From NCBI GenBank assembly GCA_025449115.1, contig JAHLKC010000284.1:1-21438 (forward strand): 21,438 bases of DNA, read 5' to 3'. Positions within the stretch are counted from its first letter, which is position 1. The number at the start of each line of letters is the position of its first letter. This DNA is from Chytridium lagenaria. Its lineage: Eukaryota; Chytridiomycota; Chytridiomycetes; Chytridiales; Chytridiaceae. A program made the translations under genes and the position numbers. Shown here piece by piece: positions 1 to 9,988 of the stretch. The notes under the pieces were generated by a model. The model had not been told where the DNA came from. It made no database searches and was given only the letters and a program-made list of their open reading frames with translations.

Positions 1-260
1 TGAAACTATGATGTCTTTGGTAAAAGTTCCCATCAAATACGTATACAAAGCAGGGTGCCTTGCTTGAATAGGATATCTCCGACAATTATCCAAAATAAGA
101 TCACGCAATCCATGACTTCCCATCTCCTCCACAAAGACTTTGAAAGCCTCTACCTCTATCGACCTCGCCTCAACTTATCCTGTAAGCATCAAAGCATTAA
201 AATAGCTTCGAAAATCTAATCATTCGGAGTCCTTCTGAAAACGACTCGTACTCTTTGATT
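1..260 (-). pseudogene. 5'-truncated inverted copy of the 3' end of the ankyrin gene
   Basis: Read on the minus strand this stretch matches 4630-4892 almost base for base, including the coding tail around VEAFKVFVEEMGSHGLRD and the bases just past the stop. Similarity stops abruptly near 260 (4630 in the other copy), so the F-box-like and ankyrin parts are missing. A two-base deletion relative to the full copy (GATGGGAAC here, GATGGAGGAAC there) shifts the frame before the stop. The match continues to the left edge, so the repeat may extend beyond the window. I infer a recent segmental duplication with inversion; whether it is expressed cannot be told. Confidence 0.85.
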
Positions 261-379
261 AGAGATTTGACCCTGAAACCACCCGATATCTGGTGATGTG
301 ATCATAACGTTATTTGTTGTTTGTCCGCCAAAGTTTGTGTTCTGTCTTACAGCAGTCCTCAGCAATCCTACACTATTTA

Positions 380-419
380 GTGCCTCAACAACACTCATGG
401 CGCACTGGAATGTGCCTCA
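380..419 (+). promoter_or_regulatory. Two GTGCCTCA elements upstream of the nuclease gene
   Basis: Exact GTGCCTCA copies lie at 380-387 and 412-419, which is 129 and 97 bp before the ATG at 509. The same octamer precedes the other four well-supported genes. Its role as a transcription-factor site is inferred from position and repetition only. Confidence 0.55.
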
Positions 420-508
420 ACCAACGCACAAAAAAAACAGAACGACCTTGAAAATGGGCGTCTCCTTCCATTTGGTTTTCCCTCCCGTACGCAGAGGGAG
501 CTGCAAGA

Positions 509-3256
509 ATGTTGCTTTCTCACCTGAAACGATGGGTGATGCTCGTGACAACATCAAGTCTGATTTCACTTGCTTCCACGCAATCTAGCGACTCTGTCGC
601 TGGATCGTCCTATGAGATCCCTGAAGGAGTAAGATTATCAACAATTTTACGAGAGCTGACACCTTTTATAAAGTGGACTTTACGCAATTTCTTACGGAAT
701 ACTTTATTATGCCATCTCCCATACCAAGCAACTTTGCTGCATACCTGCCGTTGCCAGAAGTATCGGTGGTTACGGCGAAACGGGTTCGAACGATGGATAC
801 AGAGGAAGATGACATAAGTCCCGGCAGCTTACTACAAAGGACATATGTTGACAGCCTACCTTTGCGGATTCCCGAAACATGCATGCTACATTCACCTTTA
901 CCTTACATCCAAGATAAAATTAACGGAGCAGCGTGAAGCACTATCCATATGGGTCTTTGGAACATTTAGGATCCGTTTATCGGATAGGTAATTTCTGCTT
1001 TTAGCTTTGCTCTCTACGCTTGCTCCGTCTTAAAAAATTTTAGGGCCATATCATCTTCTAGTGGCTATCGTGCATCAATTGTGAATGTGAACGGAGATAT
1101 TAGAATTCTGGATTATGTTATTGGGTCCTCGACGGGATCGGTCCTTATTGATGTGGATGAGTGGAGGCGTCGTCTCGAGTCAAGTGGGGTGTGAGTACTT
1201 TATTCATTCGATTTTTTATTTTGTATCGGAATCTATACTGATTCTTTTTCCTTTTCCTTTTCTCTTTTAATAGGTTAAGGTTTTCCATATGCCTCTGCTC
1301 TCTCGAACTTGGAGAACGGTCCCCTGCCATGACATCGACTTTCCGGGTGAGCCAAGGCTACTCGCACACCGCCTCAGGTTTTATGACCAAATCAAGCTTC
1401 AACTCACGACAGCGGAGCGTGAAGATCGAGGACCAGCTGTTGTAGACACCACAAGGTTTCTTGAGCAACTAAATTGCGAGAATCCAGACCCACCTTGCGA
1501 CGATAGTGATCCAGAGGATGAAGAAGACCCATCTATTCTCCAAGAACCGGACTGTCCTACATCTCCACTGTTGAGACACTCCTTTGACACAAATTCGGTT
1601 TCATTAGAAAGGCGTTACAGGAGCGCTAATCTGGGGATGTTCTTACCAGATTTGAAAACGTGGAAGAGCTTTTAAACCCAAGACCGGGTCAAGTTACTCC
1701 TTGGCTCACTATGTGCCAGGATGTTTTTAAAGATGGCGTAGGTCCTTTGCTGGACAACGATATCTGGTGGCATAAGTATAACGGACACACTGAAAATCAG
1801 TTCTTTCTGTTATGCAAACGCGCATCCTTAGAAGCTATTCCTCAAGGTCTTCCTGTTTTTGCAGCCATCTACGACTCCACCTTTAGAGTGCCTGTTATGA
1901 GTGCAATGAAATTGTCCGCCTCCGATTATGGTTTGTTGAATTTACATGTCTTCATCACTTATCGTTCCCTTTTTTTTTTTTTTCATTATTGTTATGAACT
2001 GTATATTTGTTTCCGAACGCAGGAGGTGTTTACTATAAAAGAAGTAAGCGGACGAAATCACATTCAGTCATTTAACTTAATTAGAGAACTATTGGCATTT
2101 AGAGCGCGCGAGCCCGGCGAGCGGATTCCGAATGAATGGTATTTGATTCGTCAATATTGTAGAGCATTTATTGTATACCCAAATTTCAGATCAATCTCGT
2201 CATAGTGTTGTTATGGGATGGCAAGGGCTGGAGCTAGATCGAGGGCACTTATTTGCGCAGTCTTACAAGAGCTTTAATGTTCCTTCTCAACGCGCAACAT
2301 TTTCCACCTGGAATATGTTTCCACAGGCGAAAGAATAAACCGGAACGGTGGAGCTTGGTTCCAAATGGAGATCAACATCAAAAGAGTTATAAGGTCTGGT
2401 TTTACTGATGCGCTTTATCTGTTGGCAGGTTAGAAATCTACGTTTGAAATTTTTGTATCATTACTCGTTTCGCGTTTCAATCTTCTTAGTCACCTTTTCT
2501 TCTTAATACTTGCTGCTCATTAATCACCATTCAAAGGGGTGTATGTTGGGACAGCGGCAAGGCATGGAACGAAACGCTCCATTCGGTCCCACAAATCCTC
2601 TTCGCCCGTAGGTGATTTGCTTCTTGGTCAGTGTTTGCTTATTTTATCAGGAAAGCGGCATGGAAAGCCGTTTGCAACCATCAATACCAGGAGTCTGGGG
2701 GTTATTTCATTTCAAACGATGCGGAATCCGGAGAATTCAGCATCGTCGTTCATACATTAACATTTATGCGGGTGTGTCATTCTTTTTGCATTTCTACTCC
2801 TTACACTTGAAATTCTCTTTTTTTTACCTGTGTCTCTCCTGATCTATCTTACCAATTCTTTTTAATGCATTTCCTGTAGGCTAAGTTGGGGTATGACAGT
2901 TTTTCAATAATTGTGACTTTGATGTTAAGACAAGTGGCAGCCAGCTGTCGCCAAGCAACTGGGTTGACTTTTGGGCAGATCCCTCTGCACCAGTTTTTTT
3001 CACAGACAGCATGAACAGTCCTTTGAATTATGATCCACTCTTTAGCGGTGCGATTAGTCGAAGAAATATTGTTTTCGGATGTGATTTTGACCTGATTAGA
3101 GGAGTTCCGATATCAAGGAGGGTGGAAATATTGGACGTCAACAACAGTAATACTCATTTGCTTCTTTCCTATCTCTACTGCAGGCTGATTATTTTATTAG
3201 ACAAAGTTTACGCCATGATGGACCCAGACATATGTGATGACATTTACAACGCCTAA
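509..3256 (+). CDS. Secreted DNA/RNA non-specific endonuclease with long N-terminal extension
   Basis: The ATG at 509 opens a signal-peptide-like start (MLLSHLKRWVMLVTTSSLIS). The C-terminal third carries the non-specific nuclease signature: DRGHL (His codon 2246-2248, expected general base), then NMFPQ (2312-2326) and NRNGGAW with downstream ME, the metal-binding Asn region, then VPQILFAPAWKAVC. The family cuts DNA and RNA with one Mg2+ ion; secretion suggests scavenging or action on foreign nucleic acid. Likely introns: 988-1043, 1189-1273, 1948-2022, 2429-2536, 2608-2655 and 2772-2879. The N-terminal part (about 450 residues) is unrecognised, with an acidic patch near 1490-1530. The frame is broken by seven one-base indels: losses near 645, 1636, 2335, 2550 and 2919, and gains near 918 and 2183. 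All are at or next to short repeats. Most likely these are assembly errors; a decaying gene is the alternative. AATAAA lies at 3299-3304. Confidence 0.8.
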
Positions 3257-3429
3257 GTTTACAAGTTCAGTTTTAAGTAATAGCACTTGATTTTTATTAA
3301 TAAATGTAAACTCAATTACTGAAAAAAAAGTTGAGAAAGACGCCTTTTACCCTTCATATTTTTTTCGCCAATTATAATCTTTGTACTGGCGTTGGAATGA
3401 AGTAAGCGAAGTGATTGCAAAACTTCATC

Positions 3430-3447
3430 TGAGGCACCTTGAGGCAC
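3430..3447 (+). promoter_or_regulatory. Tandem TGAGGCAC elements upstream of the ankyrin gene
   Basis: TGAGGCAC (reverse complement of GTGCCTCA) occurs at 3430-3437 and 3440-3447, in a 10-bp tandem TGAGGCACCT, 56 and 46 bp before the ATG at 3486. A third, degenerate copy (TTGAGCACG) follows. Confidence 0.55.
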
Positions 3448-3485
3448 CTTGAGCACGACAACGCAACTTAAAACGACTGCCGAAA

Positions 3486-4887
3486 ATGAAGACAAACCTG
3501 CTACAATTAGAGAATTTTTGTACTCCAGCGATGATGCTCAACTCCCACCCCATCTTTGATGTCCCTGAGGTCATCTGCGGCATCATCAGCCATATCGCCT
3601 CTGTCCCAGACTACGTTCACTTCACCCGCACCTTCTCAAAGCTCTTTCCATTTCTCAATGCGGAGACTGCCTACAAGATCTATCACATAGACAAGCCATA
3701 CATGCGCATACCTGAACCTCGACAGCCGTTCCACCCTCTGAACTACCTCGCTACCATCAGAAAGCACTATGCTCCAGAGAAGCCTGTTGGCCCTCTGTGG
3801 CTTCGCAAAGACATGATCATAATGCAGATCCAGGATATGGTGAAGGCCGAGAAACAAAGCGAAATTTGCCTCTCCTTATTCTTGGGGGACCATCTTTGGT
3901 CTATAGCAGAATACATCATGGATAATGTTGTAGGCTTCCACCTTGAGACTGAGAGCGTTTTTAAACATGGCCTTGCTACGATGAGTGAGGCTAGGATTCG
4001 CCTAATTATCGATCGCAAGTTTGGCACTCCCTACGGAGGCCTCTTTGAAGCGATTTGCCAAGACGACACTGCAAAAGTGCAGCTCTTCATCTCGCTTTAC
4101 CCGAACACTATAAATATGGCTGTTTCCCACATCAGTTTATTCTATCCATGGCATCAGAAACGTCAATTATTCGATCTCCTCCTCGACGCTGGTGCTGATC
4201 CATCCCTTGGCCTCAAAGGTGCAGCTTGTAAAGTTGAAGTTTTAGAATACCTGGTTCAGAAAGTCAAACTCAGATTCCCTGGAAGACCAATACCGCCAAA
4301 ACTTCTTTCTCCGGCTCTAGAAACTGCCTGCAATACCGAGAACGAGGAGTCTGTTCGCCTGCTTCTCAAGATAGGTGCACTTCCGAATTCGATGAACCAC
4401 CTTAACGCAGCTTTGAGCTGGCCGGAACGCGTCAATTTGACCATTATTGACCTTCTACTGTCGCATAACGTCGGTCGGATTGACTCATTTATTTTGGGGA
4501 AGTCCATGCGCACTAGGCAGGCTGCTGTTGTTAAAAAACTTCTAGACTATGGCGCCGAGGTGGGCGAGTCGACCATGGGCGCCTGTTGTCGTACTGGTAG
4601 CGCTGAGATTTTGAAGCTTATGGCGACATTAATCAAAGAGCACAAGTCATTTTCAGAAAGACTCCGATTAATTGGATTTTCGAAGCTATTTTCATGCTTT
4701 GATTCTTACGGGATAAAACATTAAGGCGAGGATAGAGGTAGAGGCTTTTAAAGTCTTTGTGGAGGAGATGGGAAGTCATGGATTGCGTGATCGTATTTTG
4801 GATAAATGTCGGAGATATCCTATTCAAGCAAGGCACCCTGCTTTGTATACGTACTTGATGGAGGAACTTCTACCACAGACATCATAG
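3486..4887 (+). CDS. F-box-like / ankyrin-repeat protein
   Basis: The reading frame from ATG 3486 runs to TAA at 4722-4724 (412 residues). Residues 22-60 (HPIFDVPEVICGIISHIAS onward) have the hydrophobic spacing of an F-box-like start. The rest contains degenerate ankyrin repeats, e.g. RQLFDLLLDAGADPSLGLKG, EESVRLLLKIGALPN and AAVVKKLLDYGAEVG. Such proteins usually act as substrate receptors of SCF ubiquitin ligases, with ankyrins as the binding face; that role is inferred. No signal peptide. Sequence homologous to the inverted copy continues past the stop: a clean frame shifted by one (VEAFKVFVEEMGSHGLRD to LLPQTS) ends in TAG at 4885-4887. The real C-terminus is therefore probably there, and the 4722 stop reflects an indel, an unrecognised intron or a true truncation. 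No intron is needed in the main frame. Confidence 0.75.
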
Positions 4888-5463
4888 TGTCATTATACGG
4901 TTTCTTTTTGTTAATCAAGAAATAGAAGCATGTATATGAAATTAGTCGCGTTGACTTTCTCTCATTCCCACCTTAAAAACTCTTGCATACATTGGTTCGG
5001 ACACAACATTTTAAAATATAGCTAACACTGGGCTTAGATCCTGGACTCCTCCAACTATTTGTAGCTCAGAAAAAGGACACTTTAAAGAGCAGACTATGGT
5101 GTAGAACGAGTATAATGTTTTTGCCGACTTTATTGATACAAAAGCTTTAAATGAACGAGTAATAACAAACAAAACTAAAAACGTAAGATCCTCATACCCC
5201 CATTGTGCTTATTAACCTCTGACATTTTTTTACGGTCTTGAGGTGATTCCGGCCTTCTCACTTCCCAAAAACTCATTTGTGAACAATCTCAGATAAATGT
5301 AATGACCTGGGGAGCATTAAGCACTCCGCCTACTACCTAAATCATCACCATCATAAATACTTTTTTCTAAAGACCGAACAACCCTGCCCTGCCATTCTCC
5401 CACCTTTGCATTACGGAGCATATAATTTTATAATGAGGTACAGGGAAAATGTCCTTTGGGTAA
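4888..5463. other. Intergenic, AT-rich, no gene seen
   Basis: I find no convincing reading frame, RNA or repeat between the ankyrin gene and the promoter elements of the next gene. Confidence 0.5.
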
Positions 5464-5669
5464 GTGCCTCAACGAGGCCCCAGAGAAGACGAATCACAAC
5501 AATCGACCGTGTTGGTGCCTCACCTGATCCTCTGATGATAACCTTTGTGTTTGGGGCACGCCCATCGATTATAATGAGTTGCCTCATCGTCGCAAACAGA
5601 TAGTAAGGTGCCTCATCAGCAACTTACTGCAAACAAGTAACCTTCATGAACGGTATGATTACTATAAAA
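5464..5669 (+). promoter_or_regulatory. Promoter of the small secreted protein: three GTGCCTCA copies and a TATA box
   Basis: Exact GTGCCTCA lies at 5464-5471, 5515-5522 and 5608-5615, with a degenerate TTGCCTCA at 5579-5586. The distances to the ATG at 5738 are 274, 223, 130 and 159 bp. TATAAAA at 5663-5669, 75 bp before the ATG, fits a TATA box. The 65-codon open frame 5406-5603 overlapping these elements looks like chance. Confidence 0.6.
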
Positions 5670-5737
5670 GACGGGGTAGCTTCCCTAAGAATTCAAATAG
5701 TTCCTCTTCAACCTCTTTTGCCAGCTAAAATCATAAG

Positions 5738-6237
5738 ATGGTGAATCCTTTCTCTACCGCTCTGCTCCTCTTGGCTGGATCCCTTATGATATCAGCAGTT
5801 ACTGCTGATAGCAGAATCATTTACGCAGCAAATTGCCATGTTCTAACATCCACATGGGATCCCGTCACCTCAAGATCATCGTCACGAATTGCTGGTCGTG
5901 ACTCTCGAATCGTCTTTTACAAGTCTCGGATAGGAGCAAAAATCCCAGGGAACTTCCTGACACCTATTACACTTTAACATCGACTAACTGGGAGAACTCT
6001 TACACCTCTGGAAGGATTACAATCGATGGAAAGAGCAACGACGTTGGGATCTGGATTAATGAAGACGGGCAGCGGGTCGACACTTACGGCGTTGCTGGTG
6101 AAGCCTGGCTGAACGGCGAGCACTTTCAATGCTACAAGGACACCTTACGAGACCTATACACTGAATACCTTGGAGGAGGAGGAAGTGGATCAAACAGACG
6201 CTTCTGCAATGCAGTTTACTACTGTCTTCCCAAGTAA
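5738..6237 (+). CDS. Small secreted protein, unknown family
   Basis: The ATG at 5738 starts a textbook signal peptide (NPFSTALLLLAGSLMISAVTA, likely cleaved before DSR). The mature part has few cysteines (ANCHVL near the start, FQCYKD, and RFCNAVYYCLPK at the very end), compatible with two disulfides. A glycine-rich stretch LGGGGSGSNRR precedes the last pair. The frame is lost near 5947-5950, where a GGG run appears one base short; continuing in the next frame from GAA at 5950 gives ELPDTYYTL and an uninterrupted 95-codon tail to TAA at 6235-6237, about 166 residues in all. AATAAA follows at 6250-6255. I do not recognise the family. Strong promoter signals and size suggest an abundant small secreted protein. 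Confidence 0.7.
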
Positions 6238-6563
6238 AGTGCAGATTACAATAAAGAATTTGACGCTCGTTGAATGCTTACTCGAACATCGTAATTTATA
6301 AAATCCAAATTGAAAACGTCAACGTTGCCCGTGGTGGGCTTCCCTGAAACGGGTCAGGAACTGCAATCCGAGTTGATTCATTGTTTGCTTGACTGTGGAG
6401 AAAGGGCATCGAGAGTCTGCTTCTTTTACAAAAGTCATTTGGGCAAGTACATCTGAATCATTGTGGTTTATAATTAATATTTCAAACTTCATAATGAGCC
6501 ACCAACTTAGTTTTATTAGTAAGTTTAGGATAACGTAGAAAATACTGAAGGACGTCTTAAATA
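6238..6563. other. Intergenic stretch, nothing recognised
   Basis: Apart from the AATAAA at 6250-6255 I see no gene. The minus-strand open frame 6319-6618 begins inside the GC-rich repeat below and has no family features. Confidence 0.4.
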
Positions 6564-6789
6564 TCGTAGACAATAGCGATATCTTGATTAGATGCGCCAA
6601 GAGTCGCTTCGGGTGCACCGCCGGCGAACGGAACGTCGGTAGCCCACTCGGGCTTTTTGAGGGGTCGCGTCACCAGTAAAACAGCAGTTTAAATTCGTAG
6701 ACATCGATATTGATTGATGCCCAAGAGGCTCGGGGCACCGGCGCGGAACGTCGGTAGCCCCTCGGGCTGAGGCGGTCGCGTCACCAGTA
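6564..6789. repeat. Two tandem copies of a GC-rich unit with a conserved hairpin
   Basis: Unit 1 (about 6564-6678) and unit 2 (about 6695-6789) both begin TCGTAGACA and end GTCGCGTCACCAGTA, and share the core CGGAACGTCGGTAGCCC (6629-6645 and 6744-6760). The core is followed by a loop and GGGCT, making an AGCCC/GGGCT stem. In unit 1 the stem is followed by TTTTT. Both units contain CCAAGAG and GCACCG before the core. The GC content is far above the flanks. I cannot assign it to a known RNA or mobile element. Confidence 0.7.
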
Positions 6790-6790
6790 C

Positions 6791-6809
6791 AATACCAGCA
6801 ACGTGAGTT
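6791..6809. other. Perfect 7-bp hairpin CAGCAAC-GTGA-GTTGCTG
   Basis: A perfect inverted repeat with a four-base loop lies directly after the second GC-rich unit and may belong to that element. Confidence 0.4.
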
Positions 6810-7167
6810 GCTGTAGAAAAGAATAGGGAGAGATTAACATGAGCAAGTTGGAAAGATATAAAGGCGGAGAGGATAAAAGAATGAGAAGCAAAAAAACACA
6901 ACAACATACTGTGACGGAAGAGCAGTTGTCCATGGAATCTGCGTCCTTGACGGGTCCTTCCACCGTCGTCGTCGTCTGTCCACCGCCAGTCTTCGCTCGG
7001 CTTGCCACGGCCTCTTTTCCGTACTGCGCGCGTTCATGCGCCTAATGAAGGGTCCTCTTTTTGCCGCATTGAAACACTGAAAATGCGCTGGTTTATGCTG
7101 TGGGTGTTTTCGGACAATCCAGAAATCTCATGTTAAAAGGTTCGACTGTCGATGGTTGATGCTTTCC
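6810..7167. other. Gap without a firm gene
   Basis: Overlapping open frames occur on both strands at 6834-7045, but none has domain features or a start context; the GTCGTCGTCGTC run near 6963-6976 explains their length. Confidence 0.4.
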
Positions 7168-7458
7168 TTAATCCATGAAGTCCTGGACAAGACACAGGGC
7201 GTTATCTTGGCGAAGTCCTACCGGAAGTTTGCCTGAAACCATGGTGCCGTCCATACTGTCAGAGGTGGTTAGTTGTAATTCCTTGTTTGGTATGAAATGA
7301 TAAACGTCTTCATGCACAGGTACATCTTTGATGGCCACAGAGACATTCTGGAAGGCTCAGAGCTGACGGAAGGCTAACTTGGCTAACTCAAAGTCATCTA
7401 CTGAGTACAAGCAATCGATGATGGCCATGACGACCTCCCCAATGCCGAAGATGCGGTT
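7168..7458 (-). pseudogene. F-box-like relic (minus strand)
   Basis: Read from 7458 downward, one frame gives NRIFGIGEVVMAIIDCLYSV followed by DDFELAKLAF, which has F-box-like spacing and resembles residues 24-50 of the ankyrin protein (PIFDVPEVICGIISHIASV). A TGA at 7357-7359 interrupts it; the same frame then runs on with ordinary composition (AFQNVSVAIKDVPVHEDV onward) to TAA at 7168-7170. No start codon with a good context is seen. This is probably a fragment of an old F-box family member. Weak similarity only, so a chance frame is possible. Confidence 0.35.
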
Positions 7459-7469
7459 GGTGATCAATA

Positions 7470-8469
7470 TTAATCACAGATGTTTATGTTGGGCTTTCCT
7501 TCCATCATCCAGTCGCCGTTATTGTCTCCGCATCCGCTAACCTGAACGCCATCGACCTTGCAAGATACCTGGTGCTAAGATTGGCCCGTTCGTCTGCCCG
7601 ATCTGCATCAACCCTCCAAGGCTGCATCATCCACTTTCGCATCAGTTTCAACATCCTCATTGATCCTCATCCCCCTCTCTGTCCTCCTACCACCAACATT
7701 TGTGACTCTAGAGGTGCTTTTGCAAAGGTGGTGTATGACATAATCGGGAGGTGGGTCGTTAATCTATGTTGGTTTTTATTTGAGGGAAGAGTGGGTGGTT
7801 GAGGAAGTGGCGGGAGGTGGATGGATGGTTATTTTCTACCCATAAAAGTGTTGACAAAGGAAACCGTCTTCGGTATGTTTACTTGGGAGGGCATTACTGA
7901 GCTTGTTGTGTGATTTTCTTATGAAATTCGGTGGCCCAAGGTTTTAACGTTGATCTCCAGATTTCGACATCATCAACTTTTCCTTGGCGGATAGTTCCGA
8001 TGGTTGGTGATTTCTTTTGCTATACTACCAAACTATTAGTACGTCTTCATCGCTGCTACTGTTGCTTGTAACCTTTACGTAATGGATTTTCTATCCTTGG
8101 TATCTTCCAATGTCCTGTAGCCGCCGTCCATACTGGTTTTGGAGGGGTTCAACTTCGTGAGGACTGAAGTTGTGAGTGCAATGGTGAGGCCAGGGGGTAC
8201 GACGTAAAATATGTTCCGTTGCTAGGACTGTCTTATATTTGCGCTGCCTTATTCGCCCTGACCATTAATGGCCATGTTCTTCAGTGTTTCCAGAACAGGT
8301 ATAAATTTATATATCTTTAACGCTCTTCTCATCTGCCTATCAGCCTTTACAACATTCTAAGCACAAAAGAATAGGGAATGAGCTGCTTTTAAAATACAAA
8401 GAAAATTAATTAAATGGGGTGGAATCGAAAAGAAAAAATAGGGTGGAATCAACCATCATTTACTTTTAT
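7470..8469. other. Long gap without recognisable genes
   Basis: I find no frame with family features. A 7-bp inverted repeat (CAACTTC 8150-8156 / GAAGTTG 8166-8172) and a short direct repeat GGGTGGAATC (near 8415 and 8441) are the only structures noted. Confidence 0.4.
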
Positions 8470-8822
8470 TCATGCGATTTTAAGTCCACATAGAATAGAG
8501 CAATATATAAAACTGGCCAGAAGGAGCTTGTTCGCTTTTCTCTTCTTATAGTAATGAAAACCAAAAATGCTGAGCAGAACCACCACTAGAACACCTACTA
8601 CAGTGCCAGCATAGCAGGGATATTTGGCCTTGTTGATTTTCGGAACGCCGAGTGGTTGCTTTTGGTGTGAGGGATATGACAGGTTGTGTCATTGCTGGGA
8701 AGGTCGTCGACGTAAGAGGTCATGTTGCTATCTGACACGCTTCGCTGAGTGAGACTTAAAAAATTCAGGTGAAAGCGTAAGGGAGAAACCAGGGTTAGGT
8801 TATTGTAATTATATTCCATCAC
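8470..8822 (-). CDS. 3' end of a single-pass membrane protein (partial)
   Basis: On the minus strand a frame ending at TGA 8470-8472 encodes KAKYPCYAGTVVGVLVVVLL followed by SIFGFHYY, a 20-25 residue hydrophobic span (8548-8616). KKRK (8536-8547) and a short tail follow, the usual layout of a type I membrane-protein C-terminus. The upstream frame from 8822 (containing SDSNMTSYVDDLPSNDTTC with two N-glycosylation sequons) is offset by one, as at other indel sites here. AATAAA overlaps the stop. It might be the distal end of the lectin-CCP gene, or of the unassigned exons at 9989-10465, but no continuous splice path was established. Confidence 0.4.
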
Positions 8823-9988
8823 CCCTTAAGCTTCGTTAACCTTTAAGTGTGCTTTCATAATGTTTATCACTCCAGAGTCCAAACTGCAGATCCAAAGCTA
8901 CATCTGCCAACTATAGAGATTGAATAAGCAACCCTAATTAATATACCCGAAATTACTCGCATGTGCATTTATAACTCCACCCGTGCTCCCTCCCTCCTGA
9001 TCTCCTGGAGCCCTCTCCTTCATACTGGACAGCATAACTAAATATTGGAATGACACGCTTAATCTCGAAGACCATAAGCCTGATTATGCGTAGAGCTCTC
9101 TTTTCAACATCAGCGAGCCTATAGCAGCTGTACAGCTTAATTTGTGGTAAGCGAACTGCAGGGGGAGCGGTCGATATCGGCGATTTCTATAAGATGCATG
9201 GTGAAGGAGGGGTAATTATTTGTAAAGTGGATGGGGTACTCAAAGTTCTCCATTGTTGATGTTGTTGTTTTTTGACCAACAGTATCAGAAAAGCCAGACA
9301 TCGCTCGGAACCACCGCTTGCCGCCCATGTGAAAATCCAACGTCTTCAATATGTTTTCCCTGACAGGTCGTCACCTACTAATGTACGTATTTTCGTTTCT
9401 TTTCGCGTCTTCCTCCTATGTCGCGCGCAACCCGCGGCCGTAATTAGAAACAGCACTTTCTTAGCTATCATCTAAAGACTAATCTTTTATTTGTTTAAGA
9501 ATCGTCTTCCTATTACTACGTCATCCGTATGTAGAAACAACATCTCCACATATGCTCCGCCAAACCATCTACCTGCACTCTCCACTACATATAGTGGACC
9601 CTCTCCCTCGATTAATGCGAAGAAACCCTTTAAGTACGCGACTTATTTTGTCTCTTAATCCTATTAAGCCTCAACTTATTACCTCAACATCCTTCGTGGG
9701 TACACCCAGCTGAACGACCAAATTTTCGGACTGCAGCAAAAATACTCCATGTACAGCTCGTCATCCTCGCATGACGTGTATTTGCTTCACTTGCCGCTGC
9801 GTCTGTAATAAATGCGAAGTATGTGACAATAACATATAATCTCTCGCAACCATTTAAAAGCTAAGGCTTATATCAAAGGACCCGATTCTTCAATACTCCC
9901 CTCACCTTTCACTCACTCACAAAAAGCTCAACAAGTTAGTCTTTTGCAATCATCTCCAAACAATTGTCTCTTTGACTCTTTCACATAT
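8823..9988. other. Gap with possible minus-strand exon fragments
   Basis: Short minus-strand frames look mildly coding: 9137-9349 (RWFRAMSGFSDTVGQ), about 8960-9115 (ADVEKRALRIIRLMVFEIKR) and about 8845-8912 (LADVALDLQFGLWSDKHYES). No splice chain joining them could be built with confidence, and no family is recognised. Confidence 0.3.

Noticed and set aside
216..588. Overlapping open frames on both strands before the nuclease gene (216-398 minus, 298-588 plus)
   Set aside because: They overlap the inverted repeat boundary and the GTGCCTCA promoter elements, lack family features and have no counterpart in the full ankyrin copy.
6640..6656. Rho-independent terminator-like hairpin plus T run
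   Set aside because: The context is eukaryotic with spliced genes; the second copy lacks the T run.
6564..6789. GC-rich repeat as a signal recognition particle RNA or Alu-like domain
   Set aside because: GTAGCCC...CTCGGG...GAGGCGG loosely recalls the SRP Alu domain, but the conserved apical tetraloop and asymmetric loop are absent.
7138..7150. GGTTCGACT as a tRNA B box
   Set aside because: No acceptor stem, anticodon arm or A box at the right distance.
9137..9471. Minus-strand two-exon gene starting at 9471 with a signal-like start
   Set aside because: The intron needed would be only 27 bp, shorter than any other in the window.
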